The position numbers and the translations under genes are program-made. Below the pieces are notes generated by a model that was given only the letters and a program-made list of their open reading frames with translations, was not told the DNA's origin and made no database searches. This document shows positions 1 through 11,095 of a stretch of 64,000 nucleotides of DNA, in pieces. This DNA is from Capsicum annuum (lineage: Eukaryota > Streptophyta > Magnoliopsida > Solanales > Solanaceae), in the NCBI RefSeq assembly GCF_002878395.1, contig NC_061121.1:138976458-139040457 (forward strand), written 5' to 3'. The first letter of the stretch is position 1. Each line of letters begins with the position of its first letter.

Positions 1-393
1 GGATTCGAGAGAACTAAGGTGAATAAATCCTTGATGGTTGAGAAAAACTTGGATTTAGAATTAGAATACATCTCTCTATAAGTGCATGCAAGTCTAAATC
101 CTTATTACTCATAGTTAATAGAGAAGTAAAAGCTACAAGGTGGACATGACCCTAATTTGTCACTCTCTGTGATCAAATATTAATACACATATTGCTTCAT
201 TGTTGTATTGAAACTATCATTTCAAATTTAAACCAAAACCCCCCATTCAGGAACCTCTGACCAACAGTCTAGTAACAACTACAATACTTAGCGACACAGT
301 ATTCCCTGTGGGATTCGACACCCAACCAGGTTAGGTTCTATATTTGACAGCGACCGCTTACTCTCTCGTAAGAGAGGTGTAATTTGGGCGTAT
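1..393 (+). repeat. LTR-end-like sequence of an unassigned element
   Basis: No coding signal is visible. The right half holds CCCTGTGGGATTCGA (309-320 region), then a 'gcgaccgctta...gtgtaatttgggcg' run ending near 393. From memory this resembles the R/U5 end of Athila/Tat-type Ty3 LTRs, but I could not check it and the expected primer-binding site does not follow. Directly afterwards the sequence becomes the 3' tail of element A on the opposite strand, so the boundary near 393 is a junction between two repeats. The left end of this repeat lies outside the window. Confidence 0.3.
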
Positions 394-560
394 AAATGAA
401 AAAACTGATATAAATGTGCATGAATATATACGAAATGGTACTTGATACCAAGTTTATGATGGGAACATGAACATGAAATTGAATACCAAGTTCGTGATGA
501 ACACAAAACGTGAAACTGAGTAATCTTAAGGAGAACTTTTACCTTGAGCTTGGTTTGAGT
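394..560 (-). repeat. 3' tail of element A between pol and lost LTR
   Basis: Non-coding tail after the integrase C-terminus. On the minus strand it contains repeated 'acttggtat' and 'catgttcatg' words, like the 3' tail of element D around 62520-62580 ('acttggtattcagttccatg'). This supports the family link. The polypurine tract and 3' LTR expected next are absent because another repeat begins at about 393. Confidence 0.6.
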
Positions 561-2110
561 TGGCGGAGAAAAGGTGAGGATTCTTGCTGCATGTCTTCTT
601 CTTCTTCCCAAGTAGCTCCCTCGACGGACTAATTTTACCAAAGAGCCTTAACTAGAGGGACCTCTTTGTTCCTTAATCTACGAGTCTGGTTCTCTAAGAT
701 TTTGACTATAATCTCTTCATAGGAGAGGCTGTTCTGAACATCAATTCTCTCAATAAGGACTACTACTAATGGGTCGCCTATACAATTTTTGAGCAAAGAG
801 ACATGGAAGACTGGATGAACTAAGGCTAGATATGAAGGAAATTTGAGCTCATAAGCTACCTTGCAAAAACGACTGAGAACCATGAAGGGACCGACATATT
901 AGGGGACTGAGCTTTCCCTTCTTGCTGAACCTCTTCACTTCCTACATGGGAGAGATCTTTAGATAAAAAATATCACCGATCTCAAACTCGAGAACATTTC
1001 TACAAATATCTGTATAAGACTTCTGTCAGCTCTGAGCAGCCTAGTGTCTTTCCCTGATCAACTGGACTTTCTTTAGGCATCAAATACTAAATCAGGACCT
1101 ATGACTAAGGCCTTACTAACTTTGAACCAACCAATTGGAGATCTATATCTTCTAGCGTAGAGAGCTTTGAGTGGAGCCATCTGGATACTAGAATGATAGC
1201 TGCTGTTGTATGCAAATTCAAACAAAGACAAGTGGTCATTCCATTTACCCTTGATATCAATTGCACACGCTTTTAGCATATCTTCTAGAGTATGCATTGG
1301 TCCTCTTTGCTTGACCATATTCCTGAGGATGAAAGGTTGTACAGAGATGAACTTGGGTACCAAGAACCTTTTGGAATGTTTTCCAGAAATGAGAGTTGAA
1401 CTGGGTAGGTCTTTCTGAGATAATGGATAACGGAACACCGTGCAATCTGAGCATCTCTTTGATGTAGAGTTTGGCATAATCCTCAGTTGAATAAAAGGTA
1501 TGAACTGGAATAAAATGGCCTGATTTGATCATTTTGTCTACAATGACCCAATCTGAATCTCGCTCATGACAAGTTCGAGGCAAACCCATCATGAAGTCCA
1601 TCTTCAAAACTTCCCACTTCCAAGTAGGAATACTTAACTCCTACATAGGATCACTAGGCTTCTAATGCTCTATCTTAACTTGCTGACATGTGGAGCACTT
1701 AGCCACAAACTTTGCAACATGTCTCTTCATCCCACTCCACCAATAGATCTCCCGTAAGTCACGGTACATCTTTGTGGGCCCTGGATTAATAGAGTAACGC
1801 GCACCATGCACTTCTATAAGAATTCGCTGCCTTGTGTTATCTACGTCTGGAAAACAGAGACAACCCTAACCATGATGAACACCATCTCCCCCTTGGGAGA
1901 AAACCTCTATTTTCTAATCCTGAACTAATTTTTTCATCTTGACGAGGATGGGATCTCTATCTTGCTTTTCTTTTATCTTAGAAACTAGGGATGATTCTGA
2001 ACTACTATAAACACATACATCATTCTCTGAAGAATCGACTAAGTGAATGCCTAGTCTAGCAAGATGATGTACTTCTTGAGCTAGCTTCTTCTTACTATCG
2101 TCAACATGAG
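560..2110 (-). pseudogene. Element A integrase with chromodomain-like tail (broken)
   Basis: Ty3-type integrase relic in several frames. The core (1257-1607) shows WVIVDKM, with the first catalytic Asp kept, then IISERPTQF, where the second Asp position reads Glu, and FHPQEYGQAKRT, where the expected catalytic Glu reads Lys. A frameshift moves the reading to 1073-1477 (LEDMLKACAID...FAYNSSYHSS...ALYARRYRSPIGWF). The C-terminal part at 635-883 has YELKFPSYLALVHPVFHVS and LSYEEIIVKIL, followed after another shift by a TWEEEEDM segment near 590-620, the remnant of a chromodomain-like tail. Such domains direct chromovirus insertion to heterochromatin. Two of the three catalytic residues are lost, so it is inactive. 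Confidence 0.85.
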
Positions 2111-2600
2111 AAACATTACCCATAGACAATTTACTGAGAGTGTTAGCCACTACATTACCCTTGCTCGGATGATAAAGGACACTCATACCATAATCTTTCA
2201 AGAGCTATGACTACCTTCTCTGATGAAAATTGAGATATTTCTGAGAAAAGACATACTAAAGGGTCTTATGATCTGTGAAAACATTTACATGAACAAAGTA
2301 TAGGTAATGCCTCTAAATTTGTAAGGCAAAGACTACGATTGCTAACTGGACATCATGAGTAGGATAGTTCTTCTCATGGGTTTTAAGTTGTCTCGAGGCG
2401 TAGGCTATGACCTTACCATGCTGCATGAAGAGACAACCCAAACCAACTCTGGATGCATCACAATACACTATGAACCCATCTTAACCATCTAGAAGAGGTA
2501 ATACTGGAGCTGAGGAGAGTCGAGTCTTCAACTCCTGAAAACTCTTCTTACAAGGATCTGACCACTGAAAATTGACCTTCTTCTCAGTCAATATGGACAT
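1914..2600 (-). pseudogene. Element A RNase H and RNase H-IN linker (broken)
   Basis: The minus strand reads a Ty3 RNase H remnant. Its end is the typical 'MKDYGMSVLYHPSKGNVVANTLSKLSM' region (2130-2201; D-A-L-S of the family reads N-T-L-S), followed by a linker HLARLGIHLVDSSEN. Upstream (2380-2600) recognisable words for Ty3 RNase H such as the YASRQLK-like segment are present but interrupted by stops. It would degrade the RNA strand of the RNA:DNA hybrid. It lies between RT and IN as in all Ty3 elements. Confidence 0.75.
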
Positions 2601-2859
2601 AGGGGACTAAATAGAAGAAAATCCCTCAACAAACCATCTGTAATAGCAAGCCAAACCCAAGAAATTCCAAATATCTGATGGAGAGATAGGGCTAGGCAAG
2701 TTTTTTACTGCTTTGGTCTTTTGAGGTCCTCTAATGTCATCACTAGAAACAATATGACTAAGGAATGATACTGACCTTAGCCAATATTTGGACTTACTGA
2801 ATTTGGAAAATAACTGAAGATCTCTAAGAGTCTAAAGTACTCTCCTGAGATGATCTACA

Positions 2860-3345
2860 TGATCTCGCTCACTGCGGGTATAGAACAGGATATCATCTAT
2901 GAAGACTATGATGAACATGTCCCGTACTGGTTGAACATATGGTTTATCAAGTCCATGAAAGTAACTGGGACATTGGTAAGACTAAATAATATGACTATGA
3001 ATTCGAAGTGACATACCGAGTATAAAAAACTATTTTTGTGATGTCACATTCTCAAACTCTGAGATGATGATAGTCGGATCTGAGGTCTATCTTAGAGAAA
3101 TAACTGGCACCCTGAAATTGGTCAAATATGTCATCGATTCTGGGAAGAGGATACTTGTTCTTGATCATGACCTTGTTGATTTGACGGTAATCAATGCACA
3201 TTCTGAGAGAACTATTTTTCTTGTCCACGAATAATACTGGAGTGCCCCACAGGCAAAACGCTGGGTCTGATAAATCCCTTATCTAACAGATCCTTTAATT
3301 GTTATTTCAGTTCTCTGAGTTCTGCTAGTGCAAAGCTCTATGGCG
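2860..3345 (-). pseudogene. Element A reverse transcriptase (broken)
   Basis: RT core on the minus strand. [20 protein letters not shown] (near 3175-3250) and [19 protein letters not shown] (near 3100-3165) are followed by [13 protein letters not shown]. The catalytic motif region near 2880-2900 reads VFIDDILFY, so both active-site aspartates survive here, unlike elements C and F. A frameshift follows the TRYVTSNS segment near 3000, and stops occur elsewhere. It would copy the element RNA to DNA; as it stands it cannot be read through. Confidence 0.85.
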
Positions 3346-3589
3346 GAATAGATATTGGCTAAGTATCTGGAAGGAGATCAATGTCGAAGTCTATTTTCCT
3401 TTCGGGAAGAATTCCTAGAAGATCTTCGACAAAGATATCTGAATATTCATTTACAACTAGAACTAATTAAAGACTGGGAGTTTTGGAATTGGAATCATTA
3501 ACATGAACAAGATGATAGACACACCCCTTAGATATCTGTTTCCTTGCTGAAGTTAGGAAATAAGCTGACCTCTAAAAGATGAAGTACTA

Positions 3590-3990
3590 CCCTTCCACTC
3601 TAGGATGGGTTCATTCAGAAACTAAAACTAGACTATTCTAATTCTGCATTCGACTATGGCATAACAGGAATAAAGCCAATCCATCCCGAGAATGATATCA
3701 AAATCAGTCATCTCTAATTTGACAAAGTCTGCTGAAGGGACTTTTTGAAATATCATAACCGGGCAGTTCATGAGTACCTACCGAGCTATGATAGTTTTAC
3801 CCACTGGGGTAGAGACTAAAAAGGGCTCTGCTAAAAGTTTTTGACAGATTCCAAAATCAACTACTATATAAGGAGTAACAAAAGACAAGGAGGCTCCTAA
3901 ATCTAACAAAGCATAAACATGCACATAAAAGATCTATAACGTATCGGTAACTGCATCATAAGAATCTTCCTGATCTTGTCGAGTATGAAG
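3590..3990 (-). pseudogene. Element A aspartic protease (broken)
   Basis: Retropepsin-like relic on the minus strand. The active-site region reads ALLDLGASLSFVTPY (near 3880-3930), with D-L-G in place of the D-[S/T/P]-G usual in this family. Further on VKLEMTDFDIILGMDWLYS (near 3640-3700) is the conserved distal segment before the RT linker. In-frame stops occur at several points, including before FYVHV and after TIIAR. It would cleave the Gag-Pol polyprotein. Confidence 0.8.
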
Positions 3991-4099
3991 ATCATAAAGG
4001 CAATTTGGGCGTTGTCCACTAGTAGCACTGGTGGTGGTGGCACCCTGCTGATTTGGGTGATTAGACTGAGCTGAGCAGCACAGATGACTCTGATAACCT

Positions 4100-5111
4100 A
4101 ACTGAGGGTAGTCTCTGAATCTGTGGCCTGGCTTACCATAATCAAAATATCACTACCAGCTCTTCAAGCACCTTTATGGTTATTACCACAAGTCTAACAA
4201 AGGGGATTAGTTCGGGCATTGCTGACACTGCCCTGAGACTTAGAGTCTGGTGTCCTATCTCTGAACTTAGGAGTTGGAGCACTGGCTGAAGAAGGAGCTA
4301 GAACTGATAAATTAGGGAAAAAATAAGAATGATTGCCTCTCTCTAACTTAGCCTGGTTAAAATTGAAGCTACTTGTCCTAGATTTCTTATTCTATTTTTC
4401 ACTCTGCTTAATCTTTTGCTCCTCTATCTACTGAGCATGGGTCATAAACCTGGCTAAAGTTATATCACTATTTAGTATGGTGATCTGCACTCATTTACCA
4501 TGCTATCATTTACCCCTGAAGCGAACTTACTCATCCTTGCCCTACTGTCTGCAACCACATGAGGGACATATCTAGATAATTGAGTAAACTTAAGAGAATA
4601 CTCTTTTACGGTCATACTGCCCTATCTAAGGTTGATGAATTCTAGCACCTTAGCCTCTCTAAGCTCTTGGGGAAAGAACCTATCTAAGAATGTAGTGACA
4701 AACTCCTCGCACTTTATAGGGCCTGCATCATCTGACCTCTTTGACTTTGACTGTTTAAACCAAGCATGAACCACATCCTGCAACTGATATGCAGCTAGCT
4801 CATCACTCTCAACAGTAGCCCCCCCCATGATGTCTGTCACCTTCTGAACCTGATCAATGAATTCTTGAGGGTCCTTATCTACTTTAGACCCGAGAAAGGT
4901 TGGAGGATTATTCAATTGAAGTCCTAAATTCTAGCTGCGGCTGAGTTGGCCACTGGATTGGCTGGGATAATTGTTGGCTGTTCATTCTGAGTGGAGACTG
5001 ATTGAGCAAGAGTGGTGAATATGACCCTGAAATCCACATGAGAAACATGATCACCCAAGGTTCTTCTGGCTGAGGGACTGACTAATTTTCGTTTCTTCTT
5101 TTAGGAGGCAT
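4100..5111 (-). pseudogene. Element A Gag with degenerate zinc knuckle
   Basis: Start codon ATG at 5111 (minus) begins MPPKRR, matching the MSSKR start of element D's Gag in position and context. The capsid-like core is at 4622-4915 (PPTFLGSKVDKDPQEFIDQ...FVTTFLDRFFPQELREAKV), the retrotrans_gag-type segment. Near 4107-4201 lies the zinc-knuckle region: CxTCGNNHKGA then FDYGKPGHRFRDYP. Here Cys positions of the CX2CX4HX4C box read Phe/Tyr and stops interrupt it. Gag would form the virus-like particle. Stops near 5085 and frameshifts make it non-functional. Confidence 0.85.
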
Positions 5112-5316
5112 GTTCTGTAGAAGCAAGGGAGAAATGGATTAGACTGAGAGATTGACTTAAGATTATGCTCACTGGCACATCATGAATACTGAAAAAGGGA
5201 AAATGTTCTTAAAACATCATATAGCCTCTTGCACATAAATGTGGTACGTAACACACCCATGTACAAGAATCTTCTAGATGCGGCTTTTAGACTTCCTAGG
5301 ACTCTATTGAACCTTA

Positions 5317-5330
5317 GGCTCTGATACCAA
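5317..5330 (-). other. Primer-binding site of element A
   Basis: The minus strand reads TTGGTATCAGAGCC, an exact match to the PBS complementary to plant initiator tRNA-Met, three bases inside the LTR end TTACA. It fixes the LTR boundary at 5334 and the element's orientation. Confidence 0.9.
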
Positions 5331-5885
5331 GTTTGTAACGCCCCGAACCTACTTCCCAAAATGCTACACGGTGCTCATGAACCGAAAGGACCATAAGCTA
5401 ATTCATGACTGATATCTGTACCTGTACACTACATAATATAACATGATAATGTGGAAACATGAACTGAAAGGTCATAAGGTTCAATACTGAACAAAATACG
5501 AATAATAAAACATCAGAGTGGGGTAATAGAATACCCAAAACAAAACTAAAAATACTAAAATCTGAAACATGAAAGTCTGTATCTAGTCTAGAATCCTCTA
5601 ATGTCTTAATAATCTAAAAGAAGAGTTGATAGGACATGTCCCCAACTAACTCCAACTAATATGCTAATCAATGAGATAGTAAAGAAATAATCCTACCCTC
5701 GAAGAATGAGGTCTCACTTTGGTCTCTGACTGCTAAAACTGGAATCTACTGCAAATCTGAAACTCGTGTCTCTGAACCTAGGTACAACATTAAAAGAAAG
5801 TACCATAGCAAAAATTCATCAGTACAATGGAATATACTAAGTATACATGTGAGGTAGGCTATATGCAAGGTTTCACATGTATGAT

Positions 5886-6063
5886 TTCACTAACTAACTA
5901 TCTAACATGAACGTGAGAATGCATGCATAAATAAGTAACTATAACTGATAACATGATAACATGATTATTGTATTTTCACTAACTAACTATCTAACATGAA
6001 CGTGAGAATGCATGCATAAATAAGTAACTATAACTGAGAACATGATAACATGATTATTGTGTC
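5886..6063. repeat. 89-bp tandem duplication inside A's LTR
   Basis: Two copies (5886-5974 and 5975-6063) starting 'ttcactaactaactatc' are almost identical; I see a single clear mismatch (gataac/gagaac) before the ends drift. In a heavily decayed element this suggests a late duplication. Confidence 0.9.
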
Positions 6064-6116
6064 TGAATATTGATAACCTGACATGTTAATAACTGATATG
6101 AGTGATAACATAAATG

Positions 6117-6253
6117 ACTGTATCTGATAGTCCTAAATCTGATGGAACTATCTGAGTTCCAAACTGTATCTAAGTTGACTGTATCTGACAGTCCTAAATT
6201 CTGAAGAACTATCTGTGTTTTATTACTGAGACTGATTAACTGTATCTAATAGT
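6117..6253. repeat. Three dyad motifs at 61-bp spacing in A's LTR
   Basis: ACTGTATCTGATAGT (6117-6131), ACTGTATCTGACAGT (6178-6192) and ACTGTATCTAATAGT (6239-6253) start exactly 61 bp apart. The consensus is an inverted repeat ACTGT-N5-ACAGT. The same dyad recurs six times in element D's LTR in the corresponding region. Confidence 0.8.
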
Positions 6254-7454
6254 TCTAATTCTATAACTTAAAACTGTGGGAAGTAGTTATCTAACCGATA
6301 TGCCCTTGATACGCCATTATGGCTGAGTTGGGGTCCAATCTACAATCCTAGTTGGAAGGGTGTCAATACCACACTACTAGTAAAGAAAAGTTGTAGGTGA
6401 CCCTCATCTGATAGTATCCCCTGTACGAGAAAGGTGGGGCCCTGATCTAAAAGTTTTAATCTATTTCATCAGCCATGATTGACAGTGTTGATGTCTCAAC
6501 CTATGCTGGCTACTTAGTTCTGGAATCCAAGGATAACTACTGAGGATCACACCTTTATCTGATGGTGAGTGTCCCCAGTCTTGGGTTCACTCAGTGCTAA
6601 ATTCTACTCCCATCTGAATAGACACTCAATAGGATTTACTGAATTGAACATGAGCTGAATTATTGAATTCCATTGACTGACGAAATACTACTGATATCTG
6701 ACAACTAACTGAATTCATGAGATCTTGGCGATTTTCCTGAGTCATAAGACTGTCTAAAGTCTAAGGATTCATAGCTTGACTGAGAGTATTGTGAAAACAT
6801 GTCATGGTTCTAGGCACACAGCAGGACTCGATAGAAAGAAACAGACAAAGCATGACTTGCTTGAAGACATAATAATTATCATAATACATTTACTGAAGCA
6901 TTTCATCAAACATGTGATAGACATAAACTTATACATACAAGGGGATTTTATGATATCACGTTACTTAGACACTTTTCCATTATCTAGGCATTTAATAAAA
7001 CACATGGTATGCATAGAATGTGTAAACAACATCATACAACAATTAACTATGATGATTCAATTCTAATTTTATCATTCAGGGGTTTAGTCATAGGATTTCA
7101 TGTCTCTATACCTAGTCAAATCAACCCATATGGAATTTAGCACTCATTCATGGAATACAATTCAATTACTCATTCTCAACATGAACAAGAGCAGCGAAAT
7201 CATGAAATTCTTAAGAAAATCCATAACTTGAATTTAGAAAATGGATTCCTGGGCTTCATGGATGAAAGGAGTCCATAAATGAACACTATGCATACTTGGG
7301 TTAAGGTTCTTGATGTTCTTGAACTTGAAGAATTAGAAATCTCTTAGTTCTTGAAGAAGATTGGATTTTGTTCTTGGAGATTAAGGTTAGAGAGAAACCC
7401 TAATACTTGTTGTGAAATTATAATAAGAATGTAATATCTGGGCAGATTTAACTA

Positions 7455-7467
7455 GGTATATAAATAG
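7455..7467 (-). promoter_or_regulatory. TATA-like box of element A LTR promoter
   Basis: The minus strand reads CTATTTATATACC, followed downstream by an A/C-rich leader with 'tagggtttctctcta', typical of a plant transcript start. It lies between the repeated U3 block (7528-7790) and R. Promoter activity is inferred only. Confidence 0.45.
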
Positions 7468-7527
7468 GTGGAAAAAGACCAAAAAGCCCTTTTAAAACAA
7501 CTTGAAAATTCACTGAACAAAACCTGT

Positions 7528-7790
7528 GATGGCTCGTGTGATGATCCATAGCTGGGTCGATGGTCCGTTGTTTTGACCATCGTTAGTTGACCAGAATAGG
7601 GTCTCACTGCCTAGGTAGCGATGGTTCGTGTGATGGTCTGTCACTAGGTCATCGGTCCGTCGACCTGTCCATCGCACTTTATACAGAATGTAGACCCACT
7701 TCCTTGGATGCAATGGTCTATGTGACGGTCCATTGCTAGATCGATGGTCCGTCAACTTGGCCGTCGCACCTGGGCGATTCTGACAGCTTT
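7528..7790. repeat. 92-bp tandem repeat in U3 of element A
   Basis: Three diverged copies begin at 7528, 7620 and 7712, each with a 'gatggttcgtgtgatggtc' start and a 'cgatggtccgt...ccatcg' end. The copies contain short inverted words ATGGTCCGT/ACGGACCAT. Tandem U3 repeats just upstream of the TATA-like box are the usual place for LTR enhancers (inference). Confidence 0.75.
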
Positions 7791-7899
7791 AAGTAAAACG
7801 CCCATAGCTTCCTCCCCCGATATCAGATTTTGATAAAATCGATATCTATGGAAAGCTTATTTAATTTCCCACATGATGGACAATGAAAATAATAAAACA

Positions 7900-8560
7900 T
7901 ACCACGTGTAAAAAAATGGTTTCGTATTTCAAAGAAAGTTTTGACATCCTTGAGATGATTTCAAGATAAGAAAAAGGCACAGGTATTATAAAAATGATCA
8001 AACAACTTCCTGACCAACACACCACCGTTCTCAGAGTCCAAAAGAAAAATTTCAATATTAGCAAAGCGATGAATATCCTTTACAAACTCCTAACTTTCCT
8101 TATCCACATGAGCTAAACTCTCCATGGACAACCTGCTAAGAGCACAAACAATAATATTAGCCTTACCTAGGTGGTTGTGAAGACTCATGTAATAATCCTT
8201 CAGAAGTTTAAACCATCTCCTCTACCTAAGGTTAATCTCCTTCTGAGTGAATAGATACTGTATAATCTTATGGTCAGAAAAGATACCCACAAGCACTCTA
8301 TACAGATAGTGCCACCAGATTTTTGATGCAAAAAGCACCGCTAAAAGCTCCAAATCATGAGTAGGATAGTTCATCTGATGTACCTTTAACTACCAAGAAG
8401 AATAGGCAATCACCTTACTATGCTGAATCAAAACACAACTAAATCCCACTTGGGATGCATCACAGTAAACCACAGACCCTTTATTGCCTTCAGGTAAAGT
8501 CAAAACTTGTGTCAAAGTCAAAACGTCCTTTAGCTTCTTGAAACTACCCTCACAATCATT
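7900..8560 (-). pseudogene. Element B RNase H and linker (broken)
   Basis: The minus strand reads the RNase H end as 'LSRLSMESLAHVDKES' (near 8095-8150) followed by VKDIHRFANIEIFLLDSENGG (near 8020-8080), very close to element F's LSIDSLAHVDEGK/VKDIHCLENLGVHLLDS. Further upstream are fragments of the YASRQLK and DHKSL regions with stops. The last recognisable residues fade out by about 7900, and integrase is absent. Confidence 0.75.
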
Positions 8561-8584
8561 CGGCTAAGAGAACTTTACCTTTTT

Positions 8585-9443
8585 TTAAGTTAACTTAGTC
8601 AATGAGGCATCTATCATCAAAAACCTCTCAAAAAACCTCCTATAGTACCTGACCAAACCTAAGAAACTCCGAATGTCGGTTGGAGTCATGGGTCTAGGCA
8701 TATTATTAACCATTGCCACCTTCTGTAGAGCCACCATGATTCCCTCACTAGAAATAATATAACCTAGAAAAGTGACAGCATTCAACCAGAACTCACATTT
8801 TGAGAATTCAGCATACAACTACTTCTCTTTCAAGGTCTGCAACACCACACGGAGGTGATTGGCTGATCCACCTTACTATGTCAATATAACAGGATGTCAT
8901 CTATAAATCCAATAACAAAAAGATCCAAAAAGTAATTAAATATTCTGGTAATTAAATCCACAAATTCTGCCGGGGCATTGGTCAAACCAAATGACATAAC
9001 CAAGAACTCAAAGTGCCCATACCGAGTATGGATTGCCATCTTAGGGATTTTACCTCCCTAATCTTAAGCTAATGATACTAAGACAAAAGATATATCTTTT
9101 AAAAGAATTTGGCACCTTGCAACTAATCAAATAAGTCATCTATCCTTGGAGGAGGGTACTTGTTATTGACCATTACCTTATTGAACTGCTGATATTCAAT
9201 ACACATACGAAGGGAACCATCCTTCTTATGCACGAATAAGACTGGAGCATCCAACAGGGACACACTAGGATGGATGAAACCCTTATCTAAAAGATCTTTA
9301 AGTTGCTCGTTGAGTTCCCTTAACTTATTCGAAGCCATTTTATAAGGAGAAATAGATATTGGATGAGTGTCAGAAACCAAATCAATCCTAAACTCAATCT
9401 CCCTATCTATAGGAATACCAAAAAGACCATCCAAGAAACTCAT
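8585..9443 (-). pseudogene. Element B reverse transcriptase (broken)
   Basis: The N-terminal half (9123-9443) reads [15 protein letters not shown]...[15 protein letters not shown]...[19 protein letters not shown], then [13 protein letters not shown] and [10 protein letters not shown]. The middle (8820-9120) is broken by stops and a frameshift; the catalytic segment near 8885-8905 reads FIDDILLY, so the aspartates are kept. The C-terminal part (8585-8818) reads FSKCEFWLNAVTFLGYIIS and PRPMTPTDIRSFLGLVRYY, the RT connection/thumb. Its undamaged HPISIS...FIHPSVS stretch is a useful reference for the 31-codon deletion in element E. Confidence 0.85.
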
Positions 9444-9456
9444 TTACCACCGAAAC

Positions 9457-9900
9457 CTAATGCAAAGAAGAACCTTCCGAGTTAGAGTCTTTAACCCAAA
9501 CTAAATGATAAAGACATCCTTTAGAGATTAATATACGAGCTCTAAGATATGATATAAACTTCCCCTTAGGAGCTAGGTAACCACCCTCCCATTTAATAAC
9601 CAATACACTAAGAAAATTAAAGACAACATTATATGTCCAAAAATCTAAGGACGCGTAGCATGCGTGTAACCATTCTATCCATAGAATGATATAAAAATCA
9701 ACCATATCTAATTCAAAAAAATCCACCGTAGTTTCCTTACTTACAATAGATACCACACCCTTTATTAGACTCTTTTAGCAACCATAGAATCACCTACCAA
9801 GGTAGAAACAGAAAAAGGATCTGAAATAACCTAGAATCAAAACTAAAATACACAACAATAATTGGGGTCACATAAAAGAGATTGGGCCCAGGATCAAGTA
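9457..9900 (-). pseudogene. Element B aspartic protease and linker (broken)
   Basis: The minus strand reads VDFFELDMVDFYIILWIEWLHACY, the distal protease segment (DVILGMDWLH in the family: here D to Y and G to W changes), followed by the linker LAPKGKFISYLRARILISK and VWVKDSNSEGSS. The active-site loop upstream (about 9830-9900) is interrupted by stops. Confidence 0.75.
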
Positions 9901-9970
9901 AACAATATATGTCATGAGGAAATAGTTGTAATGTACCAATCACGATATCAGGAAATGCCTCAGACCCCTA

Positions 9971-11095
9971 TCAGGAGGCAAGAGCATATAACCTATTTTG
10001 GCCTGAGTCGGTACTAGAAGAAACAAATGCAGAAGTTGCAACCTTTGGTGCAGGAGCAGATAAAAAGGCAATTGGAATTTTAGTAGCTCCAAAAACAACC
10101 TTACTAACTAGATAATTTCTAAGAATATTGCCTGGCTGACCATATTTGAAGTACATGTACCTCCCTTCATCACAAAAACCCTAATATAACTGACCAAAAA
10201 ATCTGCAAGAAGGATATGATGAGGCCGACTGAGCCCCATTATCCTGAGATTGGGCACTATGTGCCCTAAAGTTATTGACACCCAACTAATGCCTATCACT
10301 CGATTGCTTCGATTAATAAGCACTAGTTGTGGAAATAGAACTAGAATTCCACCACTTCTTCTTTGGCCATTTACCACCATCCCGACCACTTTACTATTGT
10401 CCACCCTATGATATAAACCTAAACTTCTTAGCCTACCATTCACCTATCATGGCATGCTTCCTCTTTTCCTCTTCCACCTATTTTACATGAACCACCAATC
10501 TAGAGATATCCATGTCCTTAATTAAATTATAGTCTGGCTTTTAAGGATTAAATCCCAAAAAAATCAAGAAGCAAACTTTCTAATTCTAGCCCTTATATCA
10601 AATATCAATTTAGGAGCATACATAGACGACTAGTGAAATTTTAAGGCGTACTCCTTGATCGATATCTTCCCCTATTTCATATTAAGAAATTTCTCTGCTT
10701 TCATTTCCCTCAACTCTTGGGGTAAAAAAGGTCCAGAAATGCATTAGAAAAAAGTCTCCCCCAATGAAGACTCCTCAACATCATCCTTGTGACCTATCCC
10801 ATTCTCTGTACAATTGGTACGCCATATCCTTAAGCTGATAAGCTGAAAACTCCACCCCTTATACATTTGTGGCATGCATAATCCTAAATATCTTTTCCAT
10901 CTCATCTTGAAAACCTTAAGGATCTTTCTCTACCTTAATACTAGTAAAGGTTGGAGAACTCAACTTTATGAACTAGCCAACCCTTGTGGCCTCAATAGAT
11001 AGAATACCAGATGCGCCATGCTTAGCCTAAAAAACTATAAATATAGCAATCATATAAATAGACTGATAGCACTTTACATTCATTATGTCTTCCTA
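9971..11095 (-). pseudogene. Element B Gag with Cys-to-Tyr zinc knuckle
   Basis: Gag relic in mixed frames. Recognisable: the FLDLFYPKSxGKxK capsid segment (near 10700-10760) and a zinc knuckle at 10108-10156 reading YFKYGQPGNILRNY. All three expected cysteines of a CX2CX4HX4C box are Tyr and the His is Asn, so it cannot bind zinc. A Ser/Ala-rich stretch and NRLYALAS follow, the usual spacer before protease. Stops and shifts occur throughout. Confidence 0.8.

Larger units (their letters stand above)
394..7865 (-). mobile_element. Element A: decayed Ty3/gypsy retrotransposon
   Basis: Read on the minus strand the order is: truncated 5' LTR, PBS, Gag, PR, RT, RNase H, IN, chromodomain-like tail, then a short 3' tail that stops near 394. 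The 3' LTR is missing from the window. The leader after the PBS and the Gag start are clearly related to element D (for example 'agagtcctaggaagtctaaaag' follows both PBSs), so A is a pol-containing member of D's family. The pol order and C-terminal tail fit Del/Tekay-type chromoviruses (inference). Many stops and frameshifts make it non-autonomous. The right edge near 7865 abuts the pol of element B with the outer part of A's LTR lost. Confidence 0.85.
5334..7865 (-). repeat. 5' LTR of element A (outer end lost)
   Basis: In plus orientation the LTR begins TGTAACGCCCC at 5334, next to the PBS. It is homologous to the LTR of element D across R/U5 and the promoter region: both have a conserved leader rich in 'caagaacatt' words and the same U3 segment ('gatat...gggaggaagctatgggcgttt' versus D's 'gatattggagcaaag'). 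Compared with D's 3' LTR, about 250 bp of the outer U3 end is missing at 7865, where B's pol begins. No ORF in it is convincing. Internal repeats and a TATA-like box are listed separately. Confidence 0.8.

Noticed and set aside
7861..8064. 67-residue minus-strand open frame as a small gene
   Set aside because: It is an off-frame reading of the RNase H-IN linker of element B and crosses the junction with A.
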